Shown: positions 25,923-35,768, numbered from the stretch's first letter. The stretch: DNA of 64,000 bases from Acetobacterium sp. KB-1 (GCF_003260995.1 NZ_CP030040.1:742578-806577), one strand, 5' to 3'. A program made the numbers and translations. Notes: generated by a model from the letters alone, not told the origin.

Positions 25923-27620
25923 TTAACAAAAATTATAGTTCGTTACAATGGGTTTGCGATTCTTTATCTGATCATTGAAATATTCATAGGTACAAATTCC
26001 CAGGAAGGAACCTGAAATATTAAAAATATTGTCAAAACCCAGCTGTCCCAGCGCCCGAACCATGTTGTAGCTACGTTGGGCGCTACGGCAATGGATGTAA
26101 ACGGGTTGATCTTTGGGAATCTCAGCCAGTCGCTGACGGAATTGACTTAAGGGGATATTTACTGCATTGATCAGATGACTTTTTTGATATTCATCCGGTT
26201 CTCTGGCATCGATGATAAAGGCATTGCTTTCTACCAATTGTCGAGCCGCGGTCACCGGTACCTGCTTATAATCGCCATTGAGAATATTGAGGGCAACCAT
26301 GGCGGCAAAATTTACTGGATCCTTAGCAGTACTAAAGGCTGGTGCATAGCAGAGCTCCAGTTCTTTAAGATCTTCTAAGGTAGCACCCATGGAAATCATC
26401 CCGGCAACGACATCCACCCGTTTGGTGGCATTACCCCGACTGACAGCCTGGGCCCCGATCACCTTTCCGGTAGGCACTTCATAAACCAGTTTAAAAAAGA
26501 AGGGATTCGCATCAGGCATGATGCCAACAATATCGCTGGGAATCAAGTAAACCATGTCATGGGGAATACCGCATCTTTTTGCCATGGATTCAGTTAAACC
26601 GGTAGAGGCCACGTTCATTTCAAAAATCTTGATGCAGGATGAACCAATAACGCCGTTATTTCGGGTTGGTATCCCATACAGATGATCGGCAGCCGCTCTG
26701 GCCTGTTTCTGAGCTGGGCCAGCGAGCGCCAACTTTGTTTTCTTGTGGGTCAACTGATGATACACTTCAACGGCATCACCTACCGCATAGATGTTTGGGT
26801 TACTGGTCTGATAGTGGTGGTTCACCAGTATCGCTCCAGTTTCACCAATTTCAAGTCCGGCTTGCTGGGCCAGTCGGGTATCTGGAGTGACCCCGATGGC
26901 CATTACCACGGCCTGGGCTTTTAGCGTTTTTCCGGATTCCAAAACGACTGCATCGTCACCAATGGTCGCAATGGCATCTTCTAAAATCAGTTCTACCCCA
27001 TTGTCCATCAGCTCTTTGTGGAGAATCTGGACCATGTCGTAATCGAGGGTACACATGATCTGATCAGCTTTTTCTACCAGGGTAACATTAAAACCAGCCG
27101 CTGCCAGTTTCAGGTTTTCGGCAACCTCTACTCCAATAAAGCCACCACCGACAACAACCACATCTTTGACGCCATTCTGAACAAACTTATTGATCTTATC
27201 AATATCTACCACATTTTTGACCGAAAAAACATGGGCTTTGTCATAACCAGAAATTTTAGGTACGATTGGGTTGGCCCCAGGTGCCATAAACAGGACATCA
27301 TAGCTTTCTTCATATTCTTTCCCGGCCAGCAGATCCTTAACCTGAACGGTCTTCTGCTCAGGCTTGATCCCAACAACTTCCTGGTTAACCCGGGCGGTAA
27401 TATTATATTGTTTTTTAAAGACATCCGGTGTCATCAACACCAGATCTTCACTATTTTCAATCATACCACTGAGGTGATTGGGCAAACAACAATTTGAAAA
27501 GGATACGTTTGGTCCTTTTTCAAACATAATAATCTCTGCGGATTCATCCAGTCTTCGTGTTCGCGCCGCTACTGAAGCACCTCCAGCAACACCACCGATA
27601 ATAACTACTTTTTTACCCAT
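25923..27620 (-). CDS. FAD-dependent CoA-disulfide/persulfide reductase with C-terminal rhodanese domain
   Basis: 565 residues, ATG after AAGGAGAAG. FAD-binding GGVAGGASVAARTRRL is followed by the redox Cys in SFSNCCLPNHLSG (the single active Cys of CoA-disulfide reductases), NAD-binding VVVGGGFIGVEVAE, FAD block IYAVGDAVEV and a dimerisation domain (about 330-450). A rhodanese domain (about 460-555) carries active Cys in IHCRSAQRSYN. The fusion matches NADH-dependent persulfide reductases that act on CoA persulfide, polysulfide or S0. Its neighbours (YeeE, double rhodanese) support a role in sulfane-sulfur use. Confidence 0.9.
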   Translation of the reverse strand: MGKKVVIIGGVAGGASVAARTRRLDESAEIIMFEKGPNVSFSNCCLPNHLSGMIENSEDLVLMTPDVFKKQYNITARVNQEVVGIKPEQKTVQVKDLLAGKEYEESYDVLFMAPGANPIVPKISGYDKAHVFSVKNVVDIDKINKFVQNGVKDVVVVGGGFIGVEVAENLKLAAAGFNVTLVEKADQIMCTLDYDMVQILHKELMDNGVELILEDAIATIGDDAVVLESGKTLKAQAVVMAIGVTPDTRLAQQAGLEIGETGAILVNHHYQTSNPNIYAVGDAVEVYHQLTHKKTKLALAGPAQKQARAAADHLYGIPTRNNGVIGSSCIKIFEMNVASTGLTESMAKRCGIPHDMVYLIPSDIVGIMPDANPFFFKLVYEVPTGKVIGAQAVSRGNATKRVDVVAGMISMGATLEDLKELELCYAPAFSTAKDPVNFAAMVALNILNGDYKQVPVTAARQLVESNAFIIDAREPDEYQKSHLINAVNIPLSQFRQRLAEIPKDQPVYIHCRSAQRSYNMVRALGQLGFDNIFNISGSFLGICTYEYFNDQIKNRKPIVTNYNFC

Positions 27621-27683
27621 TTGTCTTCTCCTTATATGTAGATTTTTTGCATTTACAACGTTCTATGTTTTTCTGCCAAGCTA

Positions 27684-28040
27684 CTATTTCTGATGTCGGT
27701 CCGGGGGAATAATATTAACTTTTCCAGCAAAGACTTTCAGGGCTAAAAATCCACCCAGAGCCAGTGTCACAAAGAATCCCCATCCGGAAAGTGAAAAATT
27801 GCCAATTCCTGAAAACAGGGCACCGATATTACAACCACCAGCCAGTCTGGCACCAAAGCCCATTAAAAAACCACCGATTAAGTAATAAATAACATCTTTT
27901 AATTTAAAGTGTCGGTCAAATGCGAAGCGTCCTGCCAGAAGAAAAGCGATGGCCGCACCTAGAATAATACCGATATTTCGCAAGGAACCGGGATCATTTA
28001 AGTAGAATAATACCGATATTTCGCAAGGAACCGGGATCAT
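27684..28040 (-). pseudogene. 3' portion of a YeeE/YedE (TsuA-like) sulfur transporter gene, split by a repeat frameshift
   Basis: 118-codon frame encoding the C-terminal membrane part, including LAGGCNIGALFSGIGNFSLSGWG with the conserved GGCNIG Cys. Its first ~22 codons come only from the 43-bp repeat. Collapsing the three repeats to one joins LNDPGSLRNIGIIL to GAAIAFLLAGRF and restores one continuous protein. Its ATG overlaps the upstream stop (ATGA), so a low level of coupled translation to a two-chain transporter cannot be excluded. Confidence 0.85.
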
Positions 28041-28088
28041 TTAAGTAGAATAATACCGATATTTCGCAAGGAACCGGGATCATTTAAG
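27960..28088. repeat. Three exact tandem copies of a 43-bp unit inside the YeeE/YedE gene
   Basis: Copies occupy 27960-28002, 28003-28045 and 28046-28088 with no differences. The unit contains TAGAATAATACCGATATTTC. Two extra units add 86 bp, which shifts the frame by two. It has no spacers, so it is not CRISPR. Confidence 0.95.
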
Positions 28089-29059
28089 ATTCCACCATTG
28101 GCAGTTGCTACATAGTCTGCAAAAACCGGTGCCGTAAAATGAATCCCAAACATCTGTAAGAAAGCCACGCCCCAGGTCACAAACGGTCCGGTCACGCCCC
28201 AGCTATGTCCGGTTGAGATTAAGATGAATCCAAACATAATCGCCAACAAAATACCGCCAGTCATAAAGCTCCAACGTTGTACAAAAATTTTGTGAAAAGT
28301 GGCATAACTAAATAGTTTAAACGGTTCTTTATTAGGAATAGGCAATTCCTGATCTTCATAAACGGTCTTTTCATAGTAGCCTTCTTTTTTGCGGAAATTC
28401 TCATACTTACGTACTACCAGATAGAGTATACCCAGAAGTGCGACTGAGAAGATCACCGCTCCCACATAGCCCATCACATCCGGCAGATAAAGCTTCATCC
28501 CAATCTGTCCGATGGCGGAATTGTTTAAGGCATCCTGGGCCATCAGTCCGGGCAGAGAGCCCAGCACAAAAGTCGTCATCGCGATCATCGACCGGCCGGC
28601 TCCTTCGCCTAAGTCACTAAGTGTCCCAGAAGCACAGCCCCCGGCTAACATCATGCCAATACCAAAGAGAAAACCACCCAATAGAACGGAAACATTTAAA
28701 AACTTGACAGAACTAAGTCCCGGGGGATCGATCCCCATCATCGTGGCAGAAAACTGAATTCCAGCGGCCAGCACCATAGAAATAGCAAACATTACCAGCA
28801 GTGCGGTACTGAGACTGCCTTCGCCAGTCACATAAATCCGTTTAAATCCGCCAGCAAAACCGTAGCGGGACCGCGTTAAAATGTAACCCAGTGCTAAACC
28901 AGTGATTAGAAACAAGGTCAGTTTCTGATCCACATTGCTTTTGAGAGCCCCGAAAAGAATAACTGCAATTAATAAAACCAGACCAATATAAGGCTGTACG
29001 CGTTGCTTTTTACTTATATCAATTGTTTTGGGAATGTCGACTCGATTGGAAATATCCAT
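28037..29059 (-). pseudogene. 5' portion of YeeE/YedE (TsuA-like) sulfur transporter gene, truncated by repeat expansion
   Basis: ATG 29059 (MDISNRVDIPK) follows a consensus AGGAGG. The 340-residue product has eight or more hydrophobic segments with RSRYGFAGGF and the conserved thiosulfate-pathway motif LAGGCASGTLSDLGEG. It ends abruptly in IGIILLK after the first repeat unit. YeeE/YedE proteins import thiosulfate or related sulfur species using these Cys motifs. The second motif (GGCNIG) lies in the next frame, so the encoded protein is probably inactive unless the repeat number changes. Confidence 0.85.
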
Positions 29060-29135
29060 AACTTTACCTCCTATTAGGTTAAAACAAACATGAAGTGGCA
29101 AGATGCCACTTCATATTTAGTATCTGAATGATCAA

Positions 29136-30074
29136 TTAATTGGTAACCAGTGGGTAGCCTTTGTTCACCCAACCAGCGGTTCCGGTAGCAGCTGTTCCAG
29201 CGCCAGAATTGAGGGATACGGCATCATAGCCCAGTAATCGTAGTCCCGCTACGGTCTGTCCGGCGGTTTGTCCGGTGTAACAATAGACAATAATGGTTTT
29301 GTCAGTGGGCAGGGTATCAAACTCAGTTTCCATGCCTTTACCAAAAGGAATGTTGGCTGCGCCTTCAATATGGCCTTTGGCAAAATCTTCTGCTTTTCTG
29401 ACATCCAGGAAGGTGATGGTTTCGTCTTTGGCGTCCATCGCGGCTTTCGCATCATCCTCGGTAATTTTGTAGTTGGCATATTTAGTATCCTTCACATCTG
29501 TCAGACCGGCATAATAAGCAACAATGGCTTCTTGAATATCAGGATCAATTACCGTTTTCACAGAATCATCAAAAGCGTTGGGGGTTGTTTCAATCACGGC
29601 ATCAACACCTTCAACCTTGGAAATCCCCAGCTTATAACCAAGATTTACCGATTTTGTCTCAAATCCGGCCAGGTTTAAAAGTAACACCGTCTGTCCTGCG
29701 GTTTGTCCGGTAACACAATAGATCATAACCGGCTTATCAGCAGGAATCTTATTCAGATTTTCAGCCAGGTTGGGACCCCATGGCATACTAAGGGCTCCCT
29801 TTACATGTCCCTCGGCATAAGCATCGGCACTGCGAATATCGATGATAGTCATCTCTTCGCCAGCTTTTACCTTATCGATAAAGGCAACCTGATCAATTTT
29901 ATTGATGTCTTCAGGCATGTTGGCAAAATACTCATTGGTAGCTGTCACCACTGCATTTGGTTCGTTACTGTCACCTGATTGGGTACTTCCGGTTGTTGCC
30001 GGCGTACAGGCACTGACAAACATCATGGTGGCGATTAAGGCCATTAATACAAAAATACGACTTCTCTTTAACAT
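29136..30074 (-). CDS. Double-rhodanese lipoprotein (sulfurtransferase)
   Basis: 312 residues; lipoprotein signal with VSACTPA; ATG after TGGAGG. Two rhodanese domains, about 70-165 and 195-310, each keep an active Cys with the same loop: MIYCVTGQTAGQT and IVYCYTGQTAGQT. It is an extracytoplasmic, membrane-tethered sulfurtransferase and the first gene of the sulfur operon. It would handle thiosulfate or polysulfide outside the cell for the YeeE transporter and the cytoplasmic persulfide reductase. The donor/acceptor pair is inferred from context. Confidence 0.88.
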   Translation of the reverse strand: MLKRSRIFVLMALIATMMFVSACTPATTGSTQSGDSNEPNAVVTATNEYFANMPEDINKIDQVAFIDKVKAGEEMTIIDIRSADAYAEGHVKGALSMPWGPNLAENLNKIPADKPVMIYCVTGQTAGQTVLLLNLAGFETKSVNLGYKLGISKVEGVDAVIETTPNAFDDSVKTVIDPDIQEAIVAYYAGLTDVKDTKYANYKITEDDAKAAMDAKDETITFLDVRKAEDFAKGHIEGAANIPFGKGMETEFDTLPTDKTIIVYCYTGQTAGQTVAGLRLLGYDAVSLNSGAGTAATGTAGWVNKGYPLVTN

Positions 30075-30091
30075 TTCTTTTCCTCCAGATC

Positions 30092-30109
30092 GTTAATTAT
30101 TTAATTAAC
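30092..30109. promoter_or_regulatory. Perfect 18-bp palindrome upstream of the sulfur operon
   Basis: GTTAATTA-TT-TAATTAAC lies 18 bp upstream of ATG 30074, between the ribosome site and a TACAAT box. It is a plausible operator; the AT-richness leaves chance occurrence possible. Confidence 0.4.
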
Positions 30110-30332
30110 AACATTGTAACCGATAATCAAGGGGTTTGGTTCACGGACTTTGTAATGCTGTATTAATGTTATTAATGGCAGTCAACAAAACGTTGCACTC
30201 ATGACTGACCGCACCGTCTAATTGTAGAATTGCTGTTTGTCGCGTGATCCTTTCCCAGCTTTGTGTTATACTCAGTTAAAAGCAACTGGCCGGTTCTGGC
30301 TTGTATCTGCAAATCCATTTGAGGTACCTTTC

Positions 30333-31985
30333 ATGAAAAGCAGCAATAATAAACAAAAAAAAAATGCGCTAAAAATAAAAACAGCGCTTAAACAACTGGC
30401 CCGGCCAAATAAGGCGATCTATTGGTATCTGGGGCTTTATTTTCTTGTCAATCTGGTGTTGCTAACTACTTTTCCCTATGTTCATTCTGACGAGTCGTGG
30501 CTCAGCGGGTTATCCCGACATATCGCAGTAACCGGTGATATCGGTGTCACTGAGCCTTTTTTTAACATTTATGAGCGCTATCCCCATGCCATCCGGCTAC
30601 TGTTTCATCTGCTCCAGGCCGGGTTTATGCAGGTGTTCGGATATCAGATTTTTACCTTCCGACTAATTTCTCTGCTTTTTTCAGTGGGAACCCTTTACTT
30701 TTTTTATCAGCTCAGCCGGCTTTTTTGTCTTTCTGATGGTACAGCACTGCTAGCCACCCTCTTGTTATCTCTGGACATTCAGTATCTTTACGCCTCCCAT
30801 CTGGCCCGGCAGGAAATTATTATTCTATTTATTCTGGTGTTGGCCTTGTATCTTCTGATTAACCGAATCGCTACCCATCACTTAACGGATGATCTGTGGC
30901 TGGGGTTAATTGTCGGTTTAGGGATTGGCGTCCATCCCAACAGTTTTATAGTCGCTTTAACCATCGGACTGTGCTATCTTTACTTTCTCTATCAGAAAAA
31001 AATTACTTTTAAGAATCTAACTCTAGTGGTTCTGGTAATAGCCCTGTCTGCCCTTTTTTTTATCGGCATCAGCCTGATTATGGATCCGGATTATTTGGTA
31101 CACTATCTCCAGCAAGGTAAAAATTTTGGAGTTGGTGATGGATTACCGGGCAAGTTACAGGGTTTTCTGATTTTTTATCGGCACCTGTTTACCCAATTTA
31201 GCATCGAGTATTATATGCCCAATATCCGTTTTCAACTGATCGTCTTTGGGCTGGTGCTGTTACTTAGCCTGCTGCTCTTAGCAAAGCACCGATCTTGCCC
31301 GCGTTATCAAAAACTGAAGCTCCCCCTACTGATCGTTTTTGGGGTTAATCTGGGGATTTTTCTAATCGGCCGATACAATGTCACCAGCATTGTCTTTGTC
31401 TTTCCGCTCATGTACTTACTAACCGTGCTATTACTCGAAATGATTTCTGACCAATGCTATCCCGAACAAATGTTAAGCAAACCCAAGCTACCAGAAAATA
31501 AAAAAAAGCCATTACCCGGACTGTTAGTCCTGATAACCGCTGTGCTGACACTAACTGGGCTGCAACCCACAGCCAGTCCCTATTCTGTCTATCTCAACCA
31601 AATCCAGGCTGCCATTCCCGGACGTCCGAAAATTCTCGGCAATTTAAACGCCGAGTATGCCTTTGCCGATGGCCAACTAATTGACTATCGCAATCTGCAA
31701 TACCTCGATGACCGGGGAATGACCTTTGCCGACTACATTGCCAAACAGCAGATTGAGTACATCATCTATTATGATGAACTGACCTTTATCACCAAAAATC
31801 ATCCCGCCTATGATGTAATGTACGGCGATATCACCCCGATTTTTGCTGAAATGACCACCTTTCTCGCTGAGCACTGCGAAGAAATCACAGTATTTAGTAA
31901 CAGCAGCTACGGCACCAATCTGGCTCCCCTGATTGATACGAAGCCCTGGCAGATCCATATTTTCAGGGTGAAAGCAGGGCCGTAA
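30333..31985 (+). CDS. GT-C family membrane glycosyltransferase (PMT/ArnT-like)
   Basis: ATG 30333 has GAGGT 8 nt upstream; a longer TTG frame from 30237 lacks one. It is 550 residues with about ten or more membrane segments. The first loop carries the acidic motif PYVHSDESWLSGL and ERYPHAIRLLFHLLQAG, as in polyprenyl-phosphate-sugar-dependent transferases. The C-terminal ~130 residues form a soluble domain outside the membrane. It should transfer a sugar from a lipid carrier to a surface glycan, lipid or protein. It is the only plus-strand gene between two minus operons; its end overlaps the convergent ABC ATPase gene by 23 bp. Confidence 0.78.
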   Translation: MKSSNNKQKKNALKIKTALKQLARPNKAIYWYLGLYFLVNLVLLTTFPYVHSDESWLSGLSRHIAVTGDIGVTEPFFNIYERYPHAIRLLFHLLQAGFMQVFGYQIFTFRLISLLFSVGTLYFFYQLSRLFCLSDGTALLATLLLSLDIQYLYASHLARQEIIILFILVLALYLLINRIATHHLTDDLWLGLIVGLGIGVHPNSFIVALTIGLCYLYFLYQKKITFKNLTLVVLVIALSALFFIGISLIMDPDYLVHYLQQGKNFGVGDGLPGKLQGFLIFYRHLFTQFSIEYYMPNIRFQLIVFGLVLLLSLLLLAKHRSCPRYQKLKLPLLIVFGVNLGIFLIGRYNVTSIVFVFPLMYLLTVLLLEMISDQCYPEQMLSKPKLPENKKKPLPGLLVLITAVLTLTGLQPTASPYSVYLNQIQAAIPGRPKILGNLNAEYAFADGQLIDYRNLQYLDDRGMTFADYIAKQQIEYIIYYDELTFITKNHPAYDVMYGDITPIFAEMTTFLAEHCEEITVFSNSSYGTNLAPLIDTKPWQIHIFRVKAGP

Positions 31986-32679
31986 TTTCGGCCACCCGGG
32001 TCTCACTGACATTGCGGGACTGATTTTTTATTACCGCTGCCACGGTACCGGCTCTTAGCACGACAATCCGATCGGCTAAATAAAGAGCTTCCCGGATATC
32101 GTGGGTCACAAAAACTGTGGTGGCCCGGGTTTTCTCTTTAATCTTCAGCAGGGTGTCCTGGAGATCCCGTTTGGTTTGGGCATCCAGACTGCCAAAGGGC
32201 TCATCCATTAACAATAATTGGGGGGATAACGCCAGGGCCCGGGCCAGAGCCGTCCGCTGCTTCATCCCGCCGGAAAGCTGATTGGGATAATAATCACCAA
32301 AATCGGACAGGTTTACCATCGCCAGATAATGGTTCACACGGGTTCGTATTTCCTGATTCGTTAGCCGATCCGGCGCTTTTTTCAGCGGAAATTCAATATT
32401 ATGTCGGACTGTCTGCCAGCTAAACAACTGATCAAACTCCTGAAACACCATAATACATTTGCGACTGGGTTTTTCGACCAACAAACCATTTAGTAGAATC
32501 TCTCCTTGATCACCTTTGACAAATCCACCAATCAGGTTAAGCAACGTGCTTTTGCCGCAGCCGGAAGGGCCAATGACACAGATCAATTCTCCCGGCCAAA
32601 TTTTTAGGCTGAGATTATAAAGGACCTGATAGTCCTCATAAGATTTGTTCAGTGAACGAATTTCAATGATTGGCTTCAT
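31963..32679 (-). CDS. Sulfonate/nitrate-type ABC ATPase (set 2)
   Basis: 238 residues from ATG 32679, which overlaps the permease stop (ATGA) and has GGGGTG as ribosome site. Walker A GPSGCGKSTLL, FQEFDQLFSWQTV, LSGGMKQRTALARAL, LLLMDEPFGSLD and THDIREAL are intact. It belongs to the same ATPase family as set 1 but is encoded behind glycan genes. Confidence 0.88.
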   Translation of the reverse strand: MKPIIEIRSLNKSYEDYQVLYNLSLKIWPGELICVIGPSGCGKSTLLNLIGGFVKGDQGEILLNGLLVEKPSRKCIMVFQEFDQLFSWQTVRHNIEFPLKKAPDRLTNQEIRTRVNHYLAMVNLSDFGDYYPNQLSGGMKQRTALARALALSPQLLLMDEPFGSLDAQTKRDLQDTLLKIKEKTRATTVFVTHDIREALYLADRIVVLRAGTVAAVIKNQSRNVSETRVAEITALLSP

Positions 32680-33458
32680 GCTACACCCCATTTATTGATG
32701 GTATTTTTCTCAATTTTCCCAAAGACAAAATCTTCCACAAAAATTCCCACTGCAATGATTATCAGAAGCCCGGCATATACACCGGCCGTATCCATAAAAA
32801 CCCGTTTATTAAAAATATACCAGCCGATCCCGCCGATACCCCCAGATGCCCCAAAAATCATTTCGGCCGAGATGGCCGCCCGCCAACCCCTGGCCCAACC
32901 AATTTTAAGACCAGCAAGCAAATAAGACAGCGACGCCGGAATAAAGATCCGGAGGATGCTCTGGAAGGTATTAAACTCATAGTTCTGACCGATTTTTTTA
33001 TACACCTCGGGAATGGCCTTAAAGCCGGCAGTCATATTGAGAATCATCGGCCATAAAACCGAATGGACGATGATAAACAAAACGGCCATACTGCCAGTAC
33101 CAATCCAGAGAATGATCAGTGGCAACAGGGCAATTCCCGGTAAGGGATGAAAAATGGAAACGCAGGTGTCGGTAAAACTGGCAAACACCGGACTCACCAC
33201 TGACAGAAATGACATCAGAAAAGCCAAAACCACACCAATCCCAAGGCCGATTACGATCAAGCCCAGGGAAAAAAGCATCTGTAGCAGGATGTCACCATTG
33301 ATGATCGAGTCAATCAATGAAGCAAAAATCAATTCCAGAGATGGAAACGCCAAAGGGCTCACTGGCGAGAGTTTTGCCGTTAATTCCCAGGCCAGCAGCA
33401 TGATCGCAATCCAGATATATTTTGAATAAGGCTTTAAAAAAAGCGCTTTAATCTTCAT
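32676..33458 (-). CDS. SsuC/TauC-type ABC permease (set 2)
   Basis: 260 residues with six hydrophobic segments. The coupling block YEFNTFQSILRIFIPASLSYLLAGLKIGWARGWR and GGIGGIGWYIFNKRVFMDTAG are typical of the family. It overlaps the binding-protein gene by 11 nt and the ATPase gene by 4 nt, giving tight translational coupling. Confidence 0.87.
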   Translation of the reverse strand: MKIKALFLKPYSKYIWIAIMLLAWELTAKLSPVSPLAFPSLELIFASLIDSIINGDILLQMLFSLGLIVIGLGIGVVLAFLMSFLSVVSPVFASFTDTCVSIFHPLPGIALLPLIILWIGTGSMAVLFIIVHSVLWPMILNMTAGFKAIPEVYKKIGQNYEFNTFQSILRIFIPASLSYLLAGLKIGWARGWRAAISAEMIFGASGGIGGIGWYIFNKRVFMDTAGVYAGLLIIIAVGIFVEDFVFGKIEKNTINKWGVA

Positions 33459-34410
33459 AATCGGTATGCTCCCAAACGACCGACTCCGGGCTTTCGTAAC
33501 TTTTTTTCAGATAGCCGGTTTTAAGCATAAAATCCGAAAAGGTCTGAAGACCTTTGACGGTGGTGCTGTATTTTGTATCAGCCGCACTCAGATATGCCAG
33601 CACTTCCGCTTCCGGCAGCTTATAGGCTTCACTGAGAATTACCGCTGCCTCCTGGGGATGGTCATTAATAAAGGTAATCGCCTCAGCGACCGATTGATTA
33701 AAAGCAGCATAAACTTGCGGGTTTTGATCGTGGAGTTTTTTAGTCGTCACGCCCACAATAAATGAAAACTCGTCACCAAAGGCTTCGTTACCGGAGAGGA
33801 TCTGATGGAATCCTTCGGTGCTCAGTTCTTTTTCCAGATACGGGGTGGAGGTAAAATGAGCGGTCACATCACTACCTGAAAGTAAGGCATTCATCCCATC
33901 CGGATGCGACAGGGTTAGCAGATTATTGTCCAGCTTCTGGGGATTGCCAAAGTCCCGATCACAGGCCATAGCCAGCAGAATATGCTGAACGCTGCCCGGT
34001 TGTGGTAGTGCAATGCGGTCATTTTCGCCCAGCTCAGCCAGACCACTGACACTGGTTTTAGTTACCAGCCCGGTGGGCACCGATGAGAGGCCCGTAGCAA
34101 TTTTCCAGTCCATGCCGTTATCCCAGCCAATCAGAAATGGCGGGATGGCCATAAACCCGGCGTCCAGGCGATCGGCTACCATCGCTTCCCGAATGGCCGC
34201 GGTATTACTCATTTGTTCCCATGAAATGTCAATCCCCGGGCAATTTTTTTCCAGTAGTCCCTGTGCTTTCATAATTTGGACTGGTGCATAGGCAATCCCA
34301 TATTGTTCGGCGATGCGGATGGTTTTTTCCCCACCAGCCGTTTCTGTTTTGGCACAGCTAGTTGTCAGTAACAGCGCCATCATAGATAAGATAATTACAA
34401 ACTTTTTCAA
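33448..34410 (-). CDS. Sulfonate/nitrate-type substrate-binding lipoprotein (set 2)
   Basis: 320 residues, TTG start after GGGGGAAAC. The lipoprotein signal LLTTSCAKTE is followed by a binding fold: IRIAEQYGIAYAPVQIMKAQGLLE, then MVADRLDAGFMAIPPFLIGWDNGMDWK and ALPQPGSVQHILLAMA. It resembles NMT1/TauA-type receptors; the ligand is unknown. It follows the ATP-grasp gene by 60 nt. Confidence 0.86.
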   Translation of the reverse strand: MKKFVIILSMMALLLTTSCAKTETAGGEKTIRIAEQYGIAYAPVQIMKAQGLLEKNCPGIDISWEQMSNTAAIREAMVADRLDAGFMAIPPFLIGWDNGMDWKIATGLSSVPTGLVTKTSVSGLAELGENDRIALPQPGSVQHILLAMACDRDFGNPQKLDNNLLTLSHPDGMNALLSGSDVTAHFTSTPYLEKELSTEGFHQILSGNEAFGDEFSFIVGVTTKKLHDQNPQVYAAFNQSVAEAITFINDHPQEAAVILSEAYKLPEAEVLAYLSAADTKYSTTVKGLQTFSDFMLKTGYLKKSYESPESVVWEHTDYED

Positions 34411-34470
34411 TTGTTTCCCCCTTTTTTTATTAGTCAGTACACTAACACTTATTCCTGCCGCTTGCTATGA

Positions 34471-35730
34471 TCACGCAAGATAGTCTTTAGGTTGAATCAC
34501 CAGGTTCTGACCTTGCTCGTTAATAATTTTTAGATCACGAAAGGCTTGATTAATGGAGCTATGCAAAGACTGTTCCGAGGTTCCGGCAATCACCAGATAA
34601 CCAGCTCTAGCGGTGGCGTTAGCAATGGTTTTTAGCGTCTGTCCGGTGCTAACATTGTAGCCCGCGGCAATCACGCCGGGAATCTTTCTCAGGGTCTCCA
34701 GACTGGTGAGACTGGTTATTTTTCCTGGTTTGGCAAAAAACAACTGCACCGACAAATGATCACTCCGACGCTCAATCACAGGCTCTGAGTTTATCAGCGG
34801 CTGATCATCATCAGCCGATAAATCATCGATCCCCAGGGAGAAATTTATGACGCGATCGAGAATATCAAAACCGGTCAAATAGGGAATAAAAATGTCTTCA
34901 TGGGCACCACCAATCCGGCAAGCGACCTCATTGACGACAATCCCCTGCGCCCCCACCAGCAGTTGGATATAAAGAGGGCCAGCGTCAATTGCAAAGGCCC
35001 GGGTGATTTTTAAAACCAGATCGCGGATTTCTGCCGCCCGGTTTTGGTGCCGGCTTGGGTATTCATGGGCATAACAGATCCCGATGTTGCGATCGAAGGA
35101 AAAGCTCTCCCGATCGGTAATGGTAAGAATCTCCGGTACCCCCTTGTCTACCCAGGCGCTGACCGTGATTTCATCACTCTGATAGAAGGACTCCAGCAGC
35201 ACTTTTTCTTCGCGGGAAAAAGAAAGCGTTACCGGCAAATTTTTTAAGACCTCTGCTGGAGAGTAAAGCTTAAAAACCCCGCGCTGACCCTGGCTGTCCA
35301 GGGGTTTGATCACCACTGGAAATGAGGTTTTGCCCAGATCTTCTGCCCGGGCTTCTTTCGTTAGAAAACGATAAGGCACCGTGGGAATCTGGTTGTCGGT
35401 CATAATCTTCTTCATCTTTTCTTTATTGGTAACTGCCCGGGCTGTCGGCACATCGAGGAAAGCGGGCAGCTTCAAGGCCTCGGCCACCCGGGCAACGGTA
35501 TAAACGGGCTGGTCGGTGCCCATCGTCATAACCCCATCAACCCGGTACTTTTTTGCAATCTCTAAGTTCTTTTTTACATCAAAGGTGCTGACTTCCTCAT
35601 TGAAGGCCGCATAGATCCGACCCGGCGGATTTTTTAAATAGTCCACCAGCACCACTTCGTGTCCCAGTTCAGCGGCACGGCGGATGGCTCCCAACTGATT
35701 ATTACCACCACCTAAAATTTGCAGTCGCAT
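34471..35730 (-). CDS. ATP-grasp ligase of unknown substrate
   Basis: 419 residues from ATG 35730 with AAAGGACGG upstream. The pre-ATP-grasp Rossmann part reads LQILGGGNNQLGAIRRAAELGHEVVLVDY. The ATP-grasp core has FPVVIKPLDSQGQRGV, VLLESFYQSDEITVSAWVD and the metal-binding INEVAC-type block VVNEVACRIGGAHEDIF. Such enzymes join a carboxylate (acyl phosphate) to an amine or thiol. It sits between GT2 and ABC transporter genes. An amino-sugar or amino-acid decoration step is possible, but the substrate is not readable. Confidence 0.82.
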   Translation of the reverse strand: MRLQILGGGNNQLGAIRRAAELGHEVVLVDYLKNPPGRIYAAFNEEVSTFDVKKNLEIAKKYRVDGVMTMGTDQPVYTVARVAEALKLPAFLDVPTARAVTNKEKMKKIMTDNQIPTVPYRFLTKEARAEDLGKTSFPVVIKPLDSQGQRGVFKLYSPAEVLKNLPVTLSFSREEKVLLESFYQSDEITVSAWVDKGVPEILTITDRESFSFDRNIGICYAHEYPSRHQNRAAEIRDLVLKITRAFAIDAGPLYIQLLVGAQGIVVNEVACRIGGAHEDIFIPYLTGFDILDRVINFSLGIDDLSADDDQPLINSEPVIERRSDHLSVQLFFAKPGKITSLTSLETLRKIPGVIAAGYNVSTGQTLKTIANATARAGYLVIAGTSEQSLHSSINQAFRDLKIINEQGQNLVIQPKDYLA

Positions 35731-35768
35731 CGTTTTTCCGTCCTTTATTTTTAATTTTATCGATATCA

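Noticed and set aside
27960-28088. Short tandem repeats as a CRISPR array
   Set aside because: Units are contiguous with no spacers, lie inside a coding sequence, and no cas genes are present.
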